64,000 bases of DNA from Bog-257 sp963846715 (lineage in GTDB: Bacteria; Acidobacteriota; Terriglobia; Terriglobales; Acidobacteriaceae). The DNA is taken from assembly GCA_963846715.1 (NCBI GenBank), contig CAWJXA010000002.1, forward strand, positions 620,001-684,000. The letters are read 5' to 3'. How positions within the stretch are numbered: the first letter of the stretch is position 1; every line of letters starts with the position of its first letter. The translations under genes and the position numbers were made by a program. The notes beneath the pieces are model-generated. The model was not told where the DNA came from. It did no database searches and saw nothing but the letters and a program-made list of their open reading frames with translations. This document shows, in pieces, positions 17,347-27,129 of the stretch.

Positions 17347-18213
17347 ATGAGTACAACCGAGGCGAAAGACATAAGGGAGGTTGTGAAGGAGAAGTACGGC
17401 CAAGCCGCCTTGCGAGTCACCACGGGCGGAAGCAGTTGCTGCGGTGCAACTTCGGCCAACCAGGATTGCTGTGACCCGATCACTTCAAACCTTTACGACG
17501 TTTCGCAGATTAGCCAGATTCCAGAGGAGGCCCTGCTCGCCTCGCTCGGCTGCGGCAATCCAACCGCTCTCGCCAAGCTTAATCCCGGTGAAATCGTCCT
17601 CGATCTGGGCTCGGGCGGCGGCATTGACGTCTTGCTATCAGCGCGGCGTGTCGGGCCCACCGGGAAGGCCTACGGTCTCGACATGACCGATGAAATGCTG
17701 GCCCTGGCATACGAGAACAAGCGCAAGTCAGGCCTAGAGAACGTCGAATTCCTGAAGGGAGAGATTGAGAACATACCGCTGCCCGACAACTCGGTAGATG
17801 TGATTATCTCGAACTGCGTTATCAATCTTTCCGGCGATAAGGACAAGGTGTTGCGCGAGGCGTTCCGGGTCCTGAAACCCGGCGGACGCCTGGCCATCTC
17901 CGATGTTGTCACTCGCGGCGAGATCAATGCAGAAATTCGCAAGAACATTCTCTTGTGGGTGGGCTGCATCGCCGGCGCGCTGGATGAAACGGAATATGGA
18001 GACAAGCTTGTAGCCGCTGGTTTCGGGCAGGTCGAGATGGAAACCACTCGCGTTTACAAAACGGAGGAAGCGCGGGAGATGCTGACTGCCGAAGGACTCG
18101 ACGTGGACGCTATTGCCGCTGAAGCCGACGGCAAGTTCATGAGCGCCTTCATTCGGGCGGTCAAACCGGCCAGTGCAGCCCAGACTTGCTGTGGTCCAAC
18201 CTGCTGCAATTAG
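17347..18213 (+). CDS. arsM: arsenite S-adenosylmethionine methyltransferase
   Basis: 288 aa. A Rossmann-type SAM domain has motif I LDLGSGGGIDVLLSA. Cys residues in the expected ArsM positions are SSCCG (about 31-32), DCCD (41-42), SNCVINLS and WVGCIAG, and a further Cys-rich tail (TCCGPTCC) ends the protein. It methylates As(III) to volatile or less retained methyl arsenicals using SAM and a thiol reductant. The ATG at 17347 has an AGGAG site; the frame is open upstream but overlaps arsR. Gene order arsR-arsM-arsC-acr3 implies one detoxification operon. Confidence 0.92.
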   Translation: MSTTEAKDIREVVKEKYGQAALRVTTGGSSCCGATSANQDCCDPITSNLYDVSQISQIPEEALLASLGCGNPTALAKLNPGEIVLDLGSGGGIDVLLSARRVGPTGKAYGLDMTDEMLALAYENKRKSGLENVEFLKGEIENIPLPDNSVDVIISNCVINLSGDKDKVLREAFRVLKPGGRLAISDVVTRGEINAEIRKNILLWVGCIAGALDETEYGDKLVAAGFGQVEMETTRVYKTEEAREMLTAEGLDVDAIAAEADGKFMSAFIRAVKPASAAQTCCGPTCCN

Positions 18214-18229
18214 CTGCGGAGAGATCGTA

Positions 18230-18754
18230 ATGCCTCGACACTATAACGTCCTTTTCCTGTGTACGGGTAATTCAGCGCGCTCGATCATGGCCGAAGCGAT
18301 TCTGAATTTCAAAGGCAGGCCGAACTTCACCGCGTACAGTGCGGGGAGCCACCCGTCAGGCATCGTTCGGCCCGAAGCCTTGCGACAGCTCGAATTCGCG
18401 CACGTCCCCACTTGGGGCGTTCGTAGCAAATCGTGGGAAGAATTCTCGCGACCGGATACGCCAAAGCTCGATTTCGTGATCACTGTCTGCGATAACGCCG
18501 CCAAGGAAGTTTGCCCGGTCTGGCCGGGCCAGCCGATCTCGGCACACTGGGGCGTGCCCGACCCAGCGGCTGTTCAGGGCAGCTCAACGGAAATCGAGAG
18601 AGCATATCGTGACGCTTTCTTCATGCTGGACCGCAGAATAAGCCTCTTCCTGTGCCTTCCGCTGGCGAGTCTCGATCGACTGGCACTCAAGAGAGAGCTC
18701 GACGACATAGGGCAGACATCCATGGCAATTCCAAACCGCGAGGCGAAAGAGTGA
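18230..18754 (+). CDS. arsC: arsenate reductase, low-molecular-weight phosphatase fold
   Basis: 174 aa. The P-loop CTGNSARS near the N-terminus (about 13-20) is the catalytic site of the thioredoxin-coupled ArsC family. Later Cys residues in VCDNAAKEVCPVWPG supply the resolving thiols, and the acid loop is GVPDPA. It reduces As(V) to As(III) for export or methylation. ATG at 18230 follows CGGAGAGA. The last four bases overlap the GTG start of acr3. The length is somewhat longer than the roughly 140 aa norm because of a C-terminal tail. Confidence 0.92.
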   Translation: MPRHYNVLFLCTGNSARSIMAEAILNFKGRPNFTAYSAGSHPSGIVRPEALRQLEFAHVPTWGVRSKSWEEFSRPDTPKLDFVITVCDNAAKEVCPVWPGQPISAHWGVPDPAAVQGSSTEIERAYRDAFFMLDRRISLFLCLPLASLDRLALKRELDDIGQTSMAIPNREAKE

Positions 18755-19830
18755 AAGACGGGCGTCGGCTCAGTTTTCTTGACCGATATCTCACGGCTTG
18801 GATATTTGCCGCCATGGGTTTCGGCGTGCTTCTTGGCTGGCTGCTTCCAACCGTTGTGCCGTTTCTGAATCGCTTCAGCATCGGCACTACCTCCATCCCG
18901 ATTGCCGTCGGATTGATTGTGATGATGTATCCACCGTTCACAAAGGTCCGATACGAAGAAATGCCGGAGGTGTTCCACAACAAGAAGATTCTCGGTCTGT
19001 CTCTGCTGCAAAATTGGGTGGTCGGACCGATTCTGATGTTCGTTCTGGCGATCGTATTCCTGCGCGGTTATCCGGAATACATGGCAGGTCTGATTATGAT
19101 CGGCCTGGCACGTTGTATCGCCATGGTAATTGTCTGGAACGAACTCGCCAATGGCGATACCGAATATGCTGCCGGCCTCGTCGCCTTTAATTCCTTGTTC
19201 CAAGTTCTGTTCTATTCGCTTTATGCCTGGATCTTTATCACAGTTCTTCCTTCGCTTCTTGGGCTGAAGGGAGTAGTGGTTGATGTTTCTATTGGGGAGA
19301 TTGCGAAAAGCGTATTCATCTATCTAGGCATCCCGTTCCTCGCGGGCTTTTTGACGCGCACGCTCCTGATAAGAACCAAGGGCCGCGAGTGGTATGACCA
19401 CAACTTTGTGCCCCGTGTAAGCCCACTCACTTTGATTGCACTGCTGTTTACGATCATCGTGATGTTCTCCCTGAAAGGGCAGTACATCGTACAACTTCCG
19501 CTGGACGTGTTACGGATTGCCGTACCTCTACTGATTTATTTTGTCCTCATGTTCCTTGTCTCGTTCTACATGGGACGCAAGCTGGGAGCGGATTACTCCA
19601 AGACGACGACACTCGCATTCACCGCTGCCTCCAATAATTTCGAATTGGCGATCGCCGTCGCGGTGTCCGTCTTCGGCATTAACTCAGGCGCGGCGTTTGC
19701 GGCCGTTATCGGGCCCCTGGTGGAGGTGCCAGTGATGATCGCGCTGGTGAACGTGGCATTCTACTTCCAACGAAGATTTTTCAACTTCGTGAAATCCGCT
19801 CCGATTCCGAGCGCTGCGGCTGGAAAATAA
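18751..19830 (+). CDS. acr3: Acr3-type arsenite efflux permease
   Basis: 359 aa, ten predicted transmembrane helices of the bile acid/arsenite permease superfamily. The conserved Cys of the transport path is in GLARCIAMVIVWNELA, followed by the typical NSLFQ segment, and the second half-repeat carries the unwound AASNNFELAIAVAVS motif. It expels As(III) by proton exchange. GTG at 18751 overlaps the arsC stop (GTGA) and a GAGGCGAAA ribosome site precedes it. The frame is open upstream, but only as overlap with arsC. Confidence 0.93.
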   Translation: MKDGRRLSFLDRYLTAWIFAAMGFGVLLGWLLPTVVPFLNRFSIGTTSIPIAVGLIVMMYPPFTKVRYEEMPEVFHNKKILGLSLLQNWVVGPILMFVLAIVFLRGYPEYMAGLIMIGLARCIAMVIVWNELANGDTEYAAGLVAFNSLFQVLFYSLYAWIFITVLPSLLGLKGVVVDVSIGEIAKSVFIYLGIPFLAGFLTRTLLIRTKGREWYDHNFVPRVSPLTLIALLFTIIVMFSLKGQYIVQLPLDVLRIAVPLLIYFVLMFLVSFYMGRKLGADYSKTTTLAFTAASNNFELAIAVAVSVFGINSGAAFAAVIGPLVEVPVMIALVNVAFYFQRRFFNFVKSAPIPSAAAGK

Positions 19831-20823
19831 GCCCCAGGTACCAGGCCATCTCACCGAGGCGCATCTGCTCCGATTCTGTCAGGTGCGGGAGCTCACTCAT
19901 AGCGCCTTGCGGCCTCATTCACCAGACTGGATTTCTTTCTCTTCGTGTGACAACACACGTGTCGAAGGCAGCGCTTCGTCTTTGAGCGGATTGAAGACCA
20001 CGCGTCACTCGAGTCTTTGGCGTGGTGGCCTGGAGATACAAATACAATGCCCTATATTCTGTTACATTTCTAACGCATCCCCGGCCACCATGCCTTCGGG
20101 ATTTCCGCAGGTGACACCGTCTTTGCGCGCCACTTCAATGAGGGCAGATGTGCCCAATCCGTAGTTTGCTCATCGTGAGATTAGCCTTAGTCCGAAGGAC
20201 ATTCGCAGTGCGAGATAATCTCTGCTGCTCGATTGTTGCGCAGGAGGACCGGGTACAAAATCTGGAACCTATGCAGAAATTTCCCCCTCTGCGTAAGAAG
20301 TTCTGATGGAACGATTCTTGCTTTGCGGAGGCGGAGAGCCAACTCGGCATCATCAGCGAAGAGGCGATTCGAGGATAGACCGAGGAAAACAAGGCAAGCA
20401 GGTGTTTGGTTGAAAAACAATATCGAAAAAGCGCCACAAGATCGCCGCTGCCTTTCGCGCTTACTTGCCATGCAAGGTCAGTACAAACCGGACCATTCAC
20501 TCAGGCAGTTCTTCCTTATTCTTTAAATGGTTTTGCATCGGCTTTCGTTTGTTCTTAAACCGTGCCTGTAATCATGTTGTCGGTTTCTGGCAATTCATTT
20601 GCCTCAATCCCTAAGCTGACTGAAGAGCTTGACACCTTAGTTCTGCTTGGCTGGAAAGACTTTGGCATAGAATCTGCTACAGCGAGCATAGCTAAAACAA
20701 TACACACAAATAGCGATAGCGACCCTGTGAAGGGCTTGGGTTCGCAATCGGCTCGGGCGGGCATTCACAACGGCCATGACAGGTTTTGAGCTCGCGAAAT
20801 TCAAACTCTTAGGAGGAAGAAAA
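19831..20823. other. about 1 kb without a credible gene
   Basis: Short ORFs on both strands have no signal peptide, domain or family resemblance that I can recognise. The stretch marks the left border of the damaged region. An AGGAGGAAG ribosome site at its right end belongs to the secreted protein that follows. Confidence 0.4.
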
Positions 20824-21392
20824 ATGAAGACAAGCCTCGTGCTGCTGATTTGTGTTTTGGCACTGGCGGTTGGCGCCACTGCACAAGAAGATCTTAACTT
20901 TGCCAACCTTCCCCAAGTAAGCGTTCGCTCCCCGATGCCCAACGGTTACGGCGGACTCATCTGGAGCAATATCCTTTTTGTGACTCCGAGTCTGTGGGTT
21001 GGCTCCGGTCTTGGTTATCGAGATGGCCTCGCTGGCCGTGATGTGGCTTTCATCGGCGGGAGAGTTTGCCAGTTGGTGCAGGAAGCATGTTACGGCACGA
21101 TCAGCTCGGCCGGTGGACCGACGGGATTTCAGCCGGTAAGCGCGACCATGACGGCAGGCGTCGGCCCGAAAAGTAACGAGATCACGCCCGGAAACCTCGG
21201 TCAGACCAGCATCACTGTTTTCGCTTACAACAACGGCGACTTCGTGGGTTCTGCGTCTACAAATTGGGTACACAGATGCAGACTGTGAACTTCCCATCTT
21301 CGTGGGGTGGCATCACGGAACTTGTCTTCCAGACAACTGGAGGTGCGGACCTGGTGTTCTACGACCTGAAGGTGGACACGCTCGGCGGTTGA
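20824..21392 (+). pseudogene. secreted protein, frameshifted
   Basis: A strong AGGAGGAAG ribosome site and ATG at 20824 begin a protein with a clear signal peptide (MKTSLVLLICVLALAVGATA). The initial frame stops at 21288. A -1 shift near 21245-21260 restores about 45 more residues (LGTQMQTVNFPSSWGGITEL onward) that end naturally at 21392 as VDTLGG. The joined product is about 189 aa and resembles secreted beta-rich hypothetical proteins common in acidobacteria; its function is unknown. One missing base explains the break, either a real mutation or a read error. Confidence 0.6.
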
Positions 21393-21665
21393 GGCTGATT
21401 GCGTCAGACGGATTAACGTCCTTCAGCTGTGCCACCCCGCGCTACAACCGGCACAACAACAGGTGCTTTCACTGGCAGGAGCGGAGCCCGACCGCTCCTG
21501 CGCTCCAGTTAGTTTAGAGGAGTAACAAGACTCCTAGCGTCGACAGCCGGAAAGACTCCGTATCGCGGTCCTCCGGACAGGTGGCGGGTTGCATACTTTA
21601 CCAACCCACAAATTGGAAGCTTCTCCGGCTTTTGAGCGTCGGGAGCGATAGAATTCGGGATATCT

Positions 21666-23074
21666 ATGGCGCAGACAAAGGCCAATGCACTGGCTCCAAG
21701 TTGGCAGCAATGGGACGGACGGATCGTCAACGGAAGATTTCCGTTGCGGCAGTTCCTGGGGGCCTCGGAATGGAGCGCTGTTTATCTCACCGAAATAGAG
21801 GGCGTGAGAGCTGCGATCAAGCTGGTGCCGGCTGGTGCACCGCACGCGCAAGCGCAAGTCGCCTCCTGGAAACTGCAAGCCAGCTGTCCCATTCCAATCT
21901 GGTGCGGATTATCGAGATTGGTCTTTGGCACGCCGACGATCAACCGGACATACAGTTTGCCATCTTGGAATATTGCGAGGAGAGCCTTGCGGAAGTCTTG
22001 CGCCAGCGGCCGCTACGCCGACCGAAGCGCGGGAGATGATTGTGCCTGCGCTCGACGCGCTGAGCTATCTGCACGCACAGGGCGTCTCGCATGGACAGAT
22101 AAGGCCGCCAAACATCCTGGCGGTTGCTGACCAGTTGAAGCTTCGACTGATGGGGTTCGCCGCACTGGTGACGCGGACCAGTCGCGCGTCGCCGGCCCTT
22201 ACGATGCGCCCGAGAAGACGGCAGGGACGATCTCGCTCAGCGGCGACATTTGGTCATTGGGCATCACCTTGTTCGAGGCGCTGACGAGTGTTTGCCGGCA
22301 CGCGACGAGGATCGCAATCCAGAGTTGCCTGAGAGGCTCGCCGCCATTCGATGCCATTGCGAAAGGGTGCTGATGCCGCCCGGAGCACCGGCTCTCCACC
22401 ACCGCGATCCGCGGTTGCTGATCGCCCTGTCATCGAGTCGGTAGCGCAGACGACGGCTGTTGCAAAGCCGGCGGAAACGCATTATCGGGAAGGCAAATGG
22501 CGCCGGCATACCACGCTGCTTCGACTGCTGCGGATTTATCGTCGCGAGATGAAATCGTCAAAACCTCGGGGCTTGCCGGCAAGAAGCCGTTAGTAATTTC
22601 GGCGGCGGCATGTTCGTGATACTGGCGATGCGCTAGGACTGCGCGTGATGCGCAACAGTTCAGGAATTCACCATCGGCTGCAACCACAGTTGCGCAGCGG
22701 GATAGCGAAGTTCACCTGCCACAACGAGTGTCAGCACGGGCGCTGCCAAGCTCCGACCGTCGGCTGCCGTTCACGGAACTGTACTCCATAAGGTCATGCC
22801 CGATGTCTCTAGCCAGGCGAGAAATACCATCAATGGCACGGTCAAAGTGAAGGTACGGGTTGCGGTGAATATCCAGGGAAAAGTTTCGGATGCAACACTG
22901 GTGGCACCCGGGTCAAGCAGATACTTCGCAAACCTGGCTCTGCAAGCCGCGCGGAAGTGGACCTTCGTCGCTCCAATTCACGACGAGAAACCGCAAGTCA
23001 GCGAGTGGATTCTAGCCTTTGAGTTTCGAAAGAGTGGCACCGAGACAACTGCGCAACGCACCTCTCCGATCTAA
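21666..23074 (+). pseudogene. pseudokinase-TM-TonB fusion, frameshifted
   Basis: Pieces in three frames line up as one protein. The N-lobe has VYLTE and a VAIK-like Lys (RAAIKLVP). The C-lobe has GVSHGQIRPPNIL in place of HRDLKPEN, an STDGV loop, APEK and GDIWSLGITLFEAL. The catalytic Asp of HRD is missing, so it is a pseudokinase. A Pro-rich linker and a helix (KKPLVISAAACS, then VILAM) follow, and last a TonB C-terminal domain (VKVRVAVNIQGKVSDATLV to ILAFEF, 22796-23074). Shifts lie near 21877, 22018, 22148, 22300 and further on. If restored, it would place a kinase-like domain in the cytoplasm and a TonB domain in the periplasm. Confidence 0.6.
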
Positions 23075-23342
23075 GGTTTCGCGTACCGCCGTGTAGCTTC
23101 GTGGACCTTGATTTGCTGGCCGACAAGACTGGAGATATTGACGATCTGCTGCGGGAAAAGCTGAAGTGAGGTGAAGGGGCCTTTTAAGTGTCCTGCGTGC
23201 TGCCACTTTCAGAAGCCTTCCGGAATCTCTTCGCATCAGATTAGGCATACATCAGCTCTTCCTGCGGGCGTCTGGCGGGTAAAGGGCGGCCTTCGGGCGC
23301 AAGCGAACAGATAACAGCCAAGTCGGATTTGTAAAGGTGTTC
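23075..23342. other. spacer between TonB fusion and sigma-54 activator
   Basis: No gene recognised. It presumably holds the promoter of the activator gene. Base composition is ordinary. Confidence 0.35.
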
Positions 23343-25383
23343 ATGGTCACTGCAGCCTCAATCACTCCCCAGGTCGAGGAGCAAAGGTACTTATCGTTAC
23401 TCCGTGCAGCTAACGCGATTGCGACATCTGGCGATTGTAGTGCTGGTCGGAAGACCTAATCAGGGAACTGCGGAGGTCACCATTTAACTCTTTGCATGTG
23501 GTCGTATTCGACAAAGAGACGAACGCACCTGCTGGTCGCTATTCGCGGTGAATGGCAGGAAAATAGACGTTTCATCGACGGAGCTCTTTGCTTGACGATT
23601 CCCTATTCAGCGGGTGCACGAGTGGGCCGCCGCTGACTACGGTCGATTGGAGCCGAGAGACGCGCTTCCAGGAATATGGCTGCGTGCTGTCCAACTTCGG
23701 CATTGCGTCAACCTGCACCCTTCCGCTTACCAGAAGGTCGCGCCGCCTGGGTGTTCTAAGCTGGGCAGGTTCTATCCGAACGCCTACGATGAAGAGGAAG
23801 TTCGCTTCCTCGGTCTGGTGGCAGAACAAATTGGCCTGGCGATCGACGCTGCCGTGAACTTCTTCATATCCCAGAGGGTACAGGACAACTTAAGCTTATC
23901 TCGACCTGACGAATCAGGTGGTGTCTAATCTGGAGTTTCATGATCTCCACAGGCCGCCTCCGGCAGCGTCCGTCGCGTCATGGGTTGCGATGCGGCGCTG
24001 TAATGCTGGTTGAGCCCGAAGGCACGCATCTGCGCGTACATGCACTCGACTATCCCGAGAGCCGGGGAATATTTACCGAAGGAGCTCTCGTCCCTATTGA
24101 AGGCACTATGCCGGGGGATTCGTTCAAGAGCGGGAAACCGATCGTCGTTAACGCCTTGATCAACCGGGATGCCGCCGGAGGTGTTGCGCAAGGCTTCGGC
24201 GAAGGCCTGAACTCGTTTTGCGACGTGCCCCTGATCAGCAAGCACCGTTTGCTTGGGGTCTTGGCGGTCGCGCGCCGCGCGGAAGATGCATTCGGCGACG
24301 CCGAGGTTGACTTTTTGACCCAGGTTGCAAACCAGGTGGCACTCGGCGTTGAAAACGCGCTTGCCTACAGCGAGATCGCCGAGTTGAGAGACAGACTGGC
24401 GCAGGAGAAGCTATATCTGGAGGATGAACTCCGTGGCGCGATGGACTTTGAAGGAATTGTGGGGCAGAGTTCGGCGCTTCGCCATCTACTGAATCTGGTG
24501 GAGACGGTGGCCCCGAGTGACTAGACCGTATTGATGCTGGGCGAGACGGGCACGGGCAAAGAATTGATTGCTCGCGCCATCCATGATCGCAGTCGGCGTA
24601 AGGACCGGACATTTGTCAAAGTCAATTGCGCCGCGATCCCCACCGGACTGCTGGAAAGTGAGCTCTTTGGACACGAGCGGGCGCCTTCACCGGCGCGATC
24701 TCACGGAAAAGGTCGGCTGGCTTGAACTTGCGCACCAGGGTACGCTCTTCCTCGATGAAATCGGTGACATTCCGCTCGAAATTCAACCCAAGCTGCTGCG
24801 CGCCCTGCAAGAGTGAGAGTTTGAGCGCCTGGGCAGCACCCACACCAAGAGAGTGAACGTCCGGCTAGTGGCAGCAACCAACCGCGATCTCGAAACAATG
24901 ATCGAGAACCGAGAGTTTCGAAGCGACTTGTATTACCGACTGAATGTTTTTCCCATTCGCATTCCGCCGTTGCGGGAACGCCCTGAGGACATCCCATTGC
25001 TGGTACGCTACTTCGCTCAACAATACGGGCGTCGCATGGAGAAGCAGATCGAATCCATTCCAGCCGCTGCAATGAAGAAGCTGGCGAGTTGGCACTGGCC
25101 GGGGAATATTCGTGAGCTGCAGAACTTCATCGAGCGCTCCGTGATTTTGACCCATGGATCGGCACTTCAGGTGCCGGTGGGCGAACTGGGCGGCAATGGC
25201 AAAGTCGCGCTTGAGGCGGGCGCGCGGGAAGTCGCTGGGCGAGACGAGATTCTGCGTATCCTTAAAGACACGAAGGGTCGCGTTGCAGGGCCGCAAGGCG
25301 CCGCCGCCCGCATGGGCGTCAAGCGCACGACGCTAATCTCCCGCATGAAAAAGCTAGGCATCGACCCGCGCAAAGATTCTTGA
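23343..25383 (+). pseudogene. GAF-domain sigma-54 activator, disrupted
   Basis: ATG at 23343 opens a protein of about 670 aa in pieces. It has two GAF-type sensor domains (about 23350-23880 and 23915-24380), a coiled linker, and an AAA+ sigma-54 interaction domain with Walker A (GETGTGKE), the GAFTGA loop (readable across a frameshift near 24690), Walker B (LFLDEIGD) and the arginine finger region (RLNVFPIRIPPLRER). It ends with a Fis-type helix-turn-helix (MGVKRTTLISRMKKLGID). Two in-frame nonsense codons (TAG near 24522, TGA near 24814) and several indels interrupt it. The architecture matches FhlA/NorR-like activators. Its likely target is the sigma-54 promoter just downstream. Confidence 0.7.
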
Positions 25384-25400
25384 TTTTGCACCTTTCGCCA

Positions 25401-25506
25401 CGTCGACTGTCGCTTCTGTTCTTTCTACGTAGAGCTCGTCATCTGTCGACGGCTTCGTCAATTGTCGAGATGATCTTCGACACTTTTCGTCATTCTGCTT
25501 CCGACA
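25401..25506 (+). promoter_or_regulatory. candidate upstream activator sites
   Basis: Several copies of a TGTCG core occur 50-150 bases before the sigma-54 promoter: 25408-25412, 25444-25450, a perfect inverted pair TGTCGA (25463-25468) / TCGACA (25477-25482), and CCGACAG near 25500. Location and repetition suit binding of the Fis-type domain of the adjacent activator. No direct proof. Confidence 0.45.
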
Positions 25507-25552
25507 GACCTTTCTTCTCCCGTTAATCATTGACTTACAGCCGACTCGCGTT

Positions 25553-25568
25553 TGGCACAGACTTTGCT
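25553..25568 (+). promoter_or_regulatory. sigma-54 (-24/-12) promoter
   Basis: TGGCAC at 25553-25558, five bases, then TTGC at 25564-25567. GG and GC lie exactly as in the -24/-12 consensus. The expected start is near 25579, giving a leader of about 20 bases to the STAS gene. It follows directly after a sigma-54 activator gene and precedes STAS-RND genes on the same strand. Confidence 0.75.
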
Positions 25569-25576
25569 CTTCTGGT

Positions 25577-25598
25577 TTGCGTCAGACGATTGACGCAA
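25577..25598 (+). promoter_or_regulatory. perfect inverted repeat at the STAS start codon
   Basis: TTGCGTCA (25577-25584) and TGACGCAA (25591-25598) flank six bases. The second arm ends on the A of the ATG. With transcription beginning near 25579, this forms most of the mRNA leader and no ribosome site is visible. It could be an operator or a leader hairpin. Confidence 0.5.
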
Positions 25599-25886
25599 TG
25601 TTCAAGATTTCCATCGTTGATACGCGCAGCCGGCGAAGGCTGGTTCTGGAAGGACGGCTGGTCAGACCCTGGACTGGGGGAACTTGAGGTTGCCTGGAAA
25701 AGAGCGGGAGAGCAGCTTCAGGGCCGAAAGTTGATCATCGATTTAACCAATGTCACTCTGATCAGCCCGGATGGAGAGAATACGCTTTTCGAACTCATGA
25801 GAAGCGGCGCGAAATTTTCCTGCGGTGATGTCCTTACTCGACACCTGGTGAAGCAGCTGACCAGGAGATGCCGGCGCAAATTGTGA
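25598..25886 (+). pseudogene. small STAS-domain protein, one frameshift
   Basis: ATG at 25598 starts MFKISIVDTRSRRRLVLEGR, which shifts near 25675 into ELEVAWKRAGEQLQGRKLII, DLTNVTLISPDGENTLFELM and a KQLTRR tail. Joined, it is about 95 aa with the alternating strands and helices of a STAS/SpoIIAA-like fold. No conserved Ser at the anti-anti-sigma phosphosite was identified with certainty. The gene lies directly under the sigma-54 promoter and in front of the RND pump genes, so it may sense or adjust pump expression; that is inference. Confidence 0.6.
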
Positions 25887-25959
25887 AGCGTATTCGAGTT
25901 GGTGAGTTGTCGATTTCCAGTAAGTTCAAACGTCGCTTGATTGAAGTACGGAGGTAAAC

Positions 25960-27129
25960 GTGGGTTTTCGTAATGCACATCTCTCGCTTGCAGCGATGGC
26001 GCTGATGCTGTTGGCGACCACGGCATGCAACAAAAATAGCGTACAGGCTGCGACACCTGCCATGCCGCCGCCACTGGTGAGCGTGGTAAAGGCGACTGCG
26101 CAGGACGTGCCCAAGTACCTGGATGAGATTGGAAGAAATGCCGCCTTCGAGGCGGTCACGGTGACGCCGCAAGTGGCTGGCCGCATCGTCGAGCGGCATT
26201 TCCAGGATGGCGAGAATCTGAGCAAAGGACAGCTGTTGTTTGTGATCGATCCGCGCCCCTATCAAGGCGCAGGTCGACTCAGCACAGGCAACCTTGCCCA
26301 GGCAAAAGCGGCGCTGGACCTTGCGAAAATCGAGTTCGCCCGCGATCAGCAGATGATAGGAACCAGGGCCATCTCACAGCAGGATTACGATACGAAGAAG
26401 AATGCTGTCGATGTGAGCGAAGCCCAGGTGGAAGCGGCGGAAGCGAGTCTTCGAAACCGCGAAGCTCAACCTTGAGTACTGCTACATACACTCTCCAATC
26501 GACGGCCGCGCCGGATCTCGCCTGGTGGACGTGGGAAATATTGTGCAGGCAAATACCACCTCTTTGCTTTCGATACAGCGGCTTGATCCCATCTATGCAA
26601 ACTTCACAATCACGGAGGGAGATCTGCCGGAGGTTCGGAGGGAGATGTCTCGCGGACTACTGAAAGCATCCGGTGCGACTCCCTTCCGACCTGGAAAGTG
26701 CAGCGAGAATCGGTAAGTGTCGAGTTCCTCGATAACACCGTGCAGAACGGCAGTGGCACGGTCAACTTGCGCGCCACGGTGAATAACCGCGACCACCATT
26801 TCTGGCCTGGCCAATTCGTGGACGTAAAACTCGTGTTAGCAACCGAGAAAGGAGCCGTACTGATCCCAAGTCAGGCGGCACAAATTAGTCAGCAGGGGCC
26901 CTTCGTTTACGTCGTTCAAGTCGGACGACACCGCCGACCTTCGGCCGATCAAGCTCGGGACAGCGTCAAGGTGATCAGGTTGTTGTGAAGGAGGGCGTCG
27001 CTGCCAACGAACGCGTGGTCGCTGAGCGGACAAATGTTGGTTCGACCGGGCGGGAAGGTCCGGGTTGAGCCTGGCGTGCTGGCCGCGGCAACAGGCACCC
27101 GTGTAAGCGCCTTCGAACGGGGGCCGGTA
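25960..27129 (+). pseudogene. RND membrane fusion protein (MdtA-like), disrupted
   Basis: A GTG at 25960 with CGGAGGTAA upstream opens an MFP/HlyD-type protein. It has a lipoprotein-like leader ending in TTACN, the N-terminal barrel segment (VTVTPQVAGRIVERHFQDGE), a helical hairpin (LAQAKAALDLAKIEFARDQQ), the lipoyl return (YIHSPIDGRAGSRLVDVG), and the beta-barrel and membrane-proximal parts (LRATVNNRDHHFWPGQFVDV, LVRPGGKVRVEPG). Frame breaks occur near 26470, 26690 and 26925, and the last frame runs into the RND start. It would link the inner membrane pump and the outer membrane factor. Confidence 0.65.

Noticed and set aside
20135..20500. 121 aa minus-strand ORF in the gap after acr3
   Set aside because: No signal, membrane or domain pattern, no ribosome site, and competing ORFs on the other strand of similar length.
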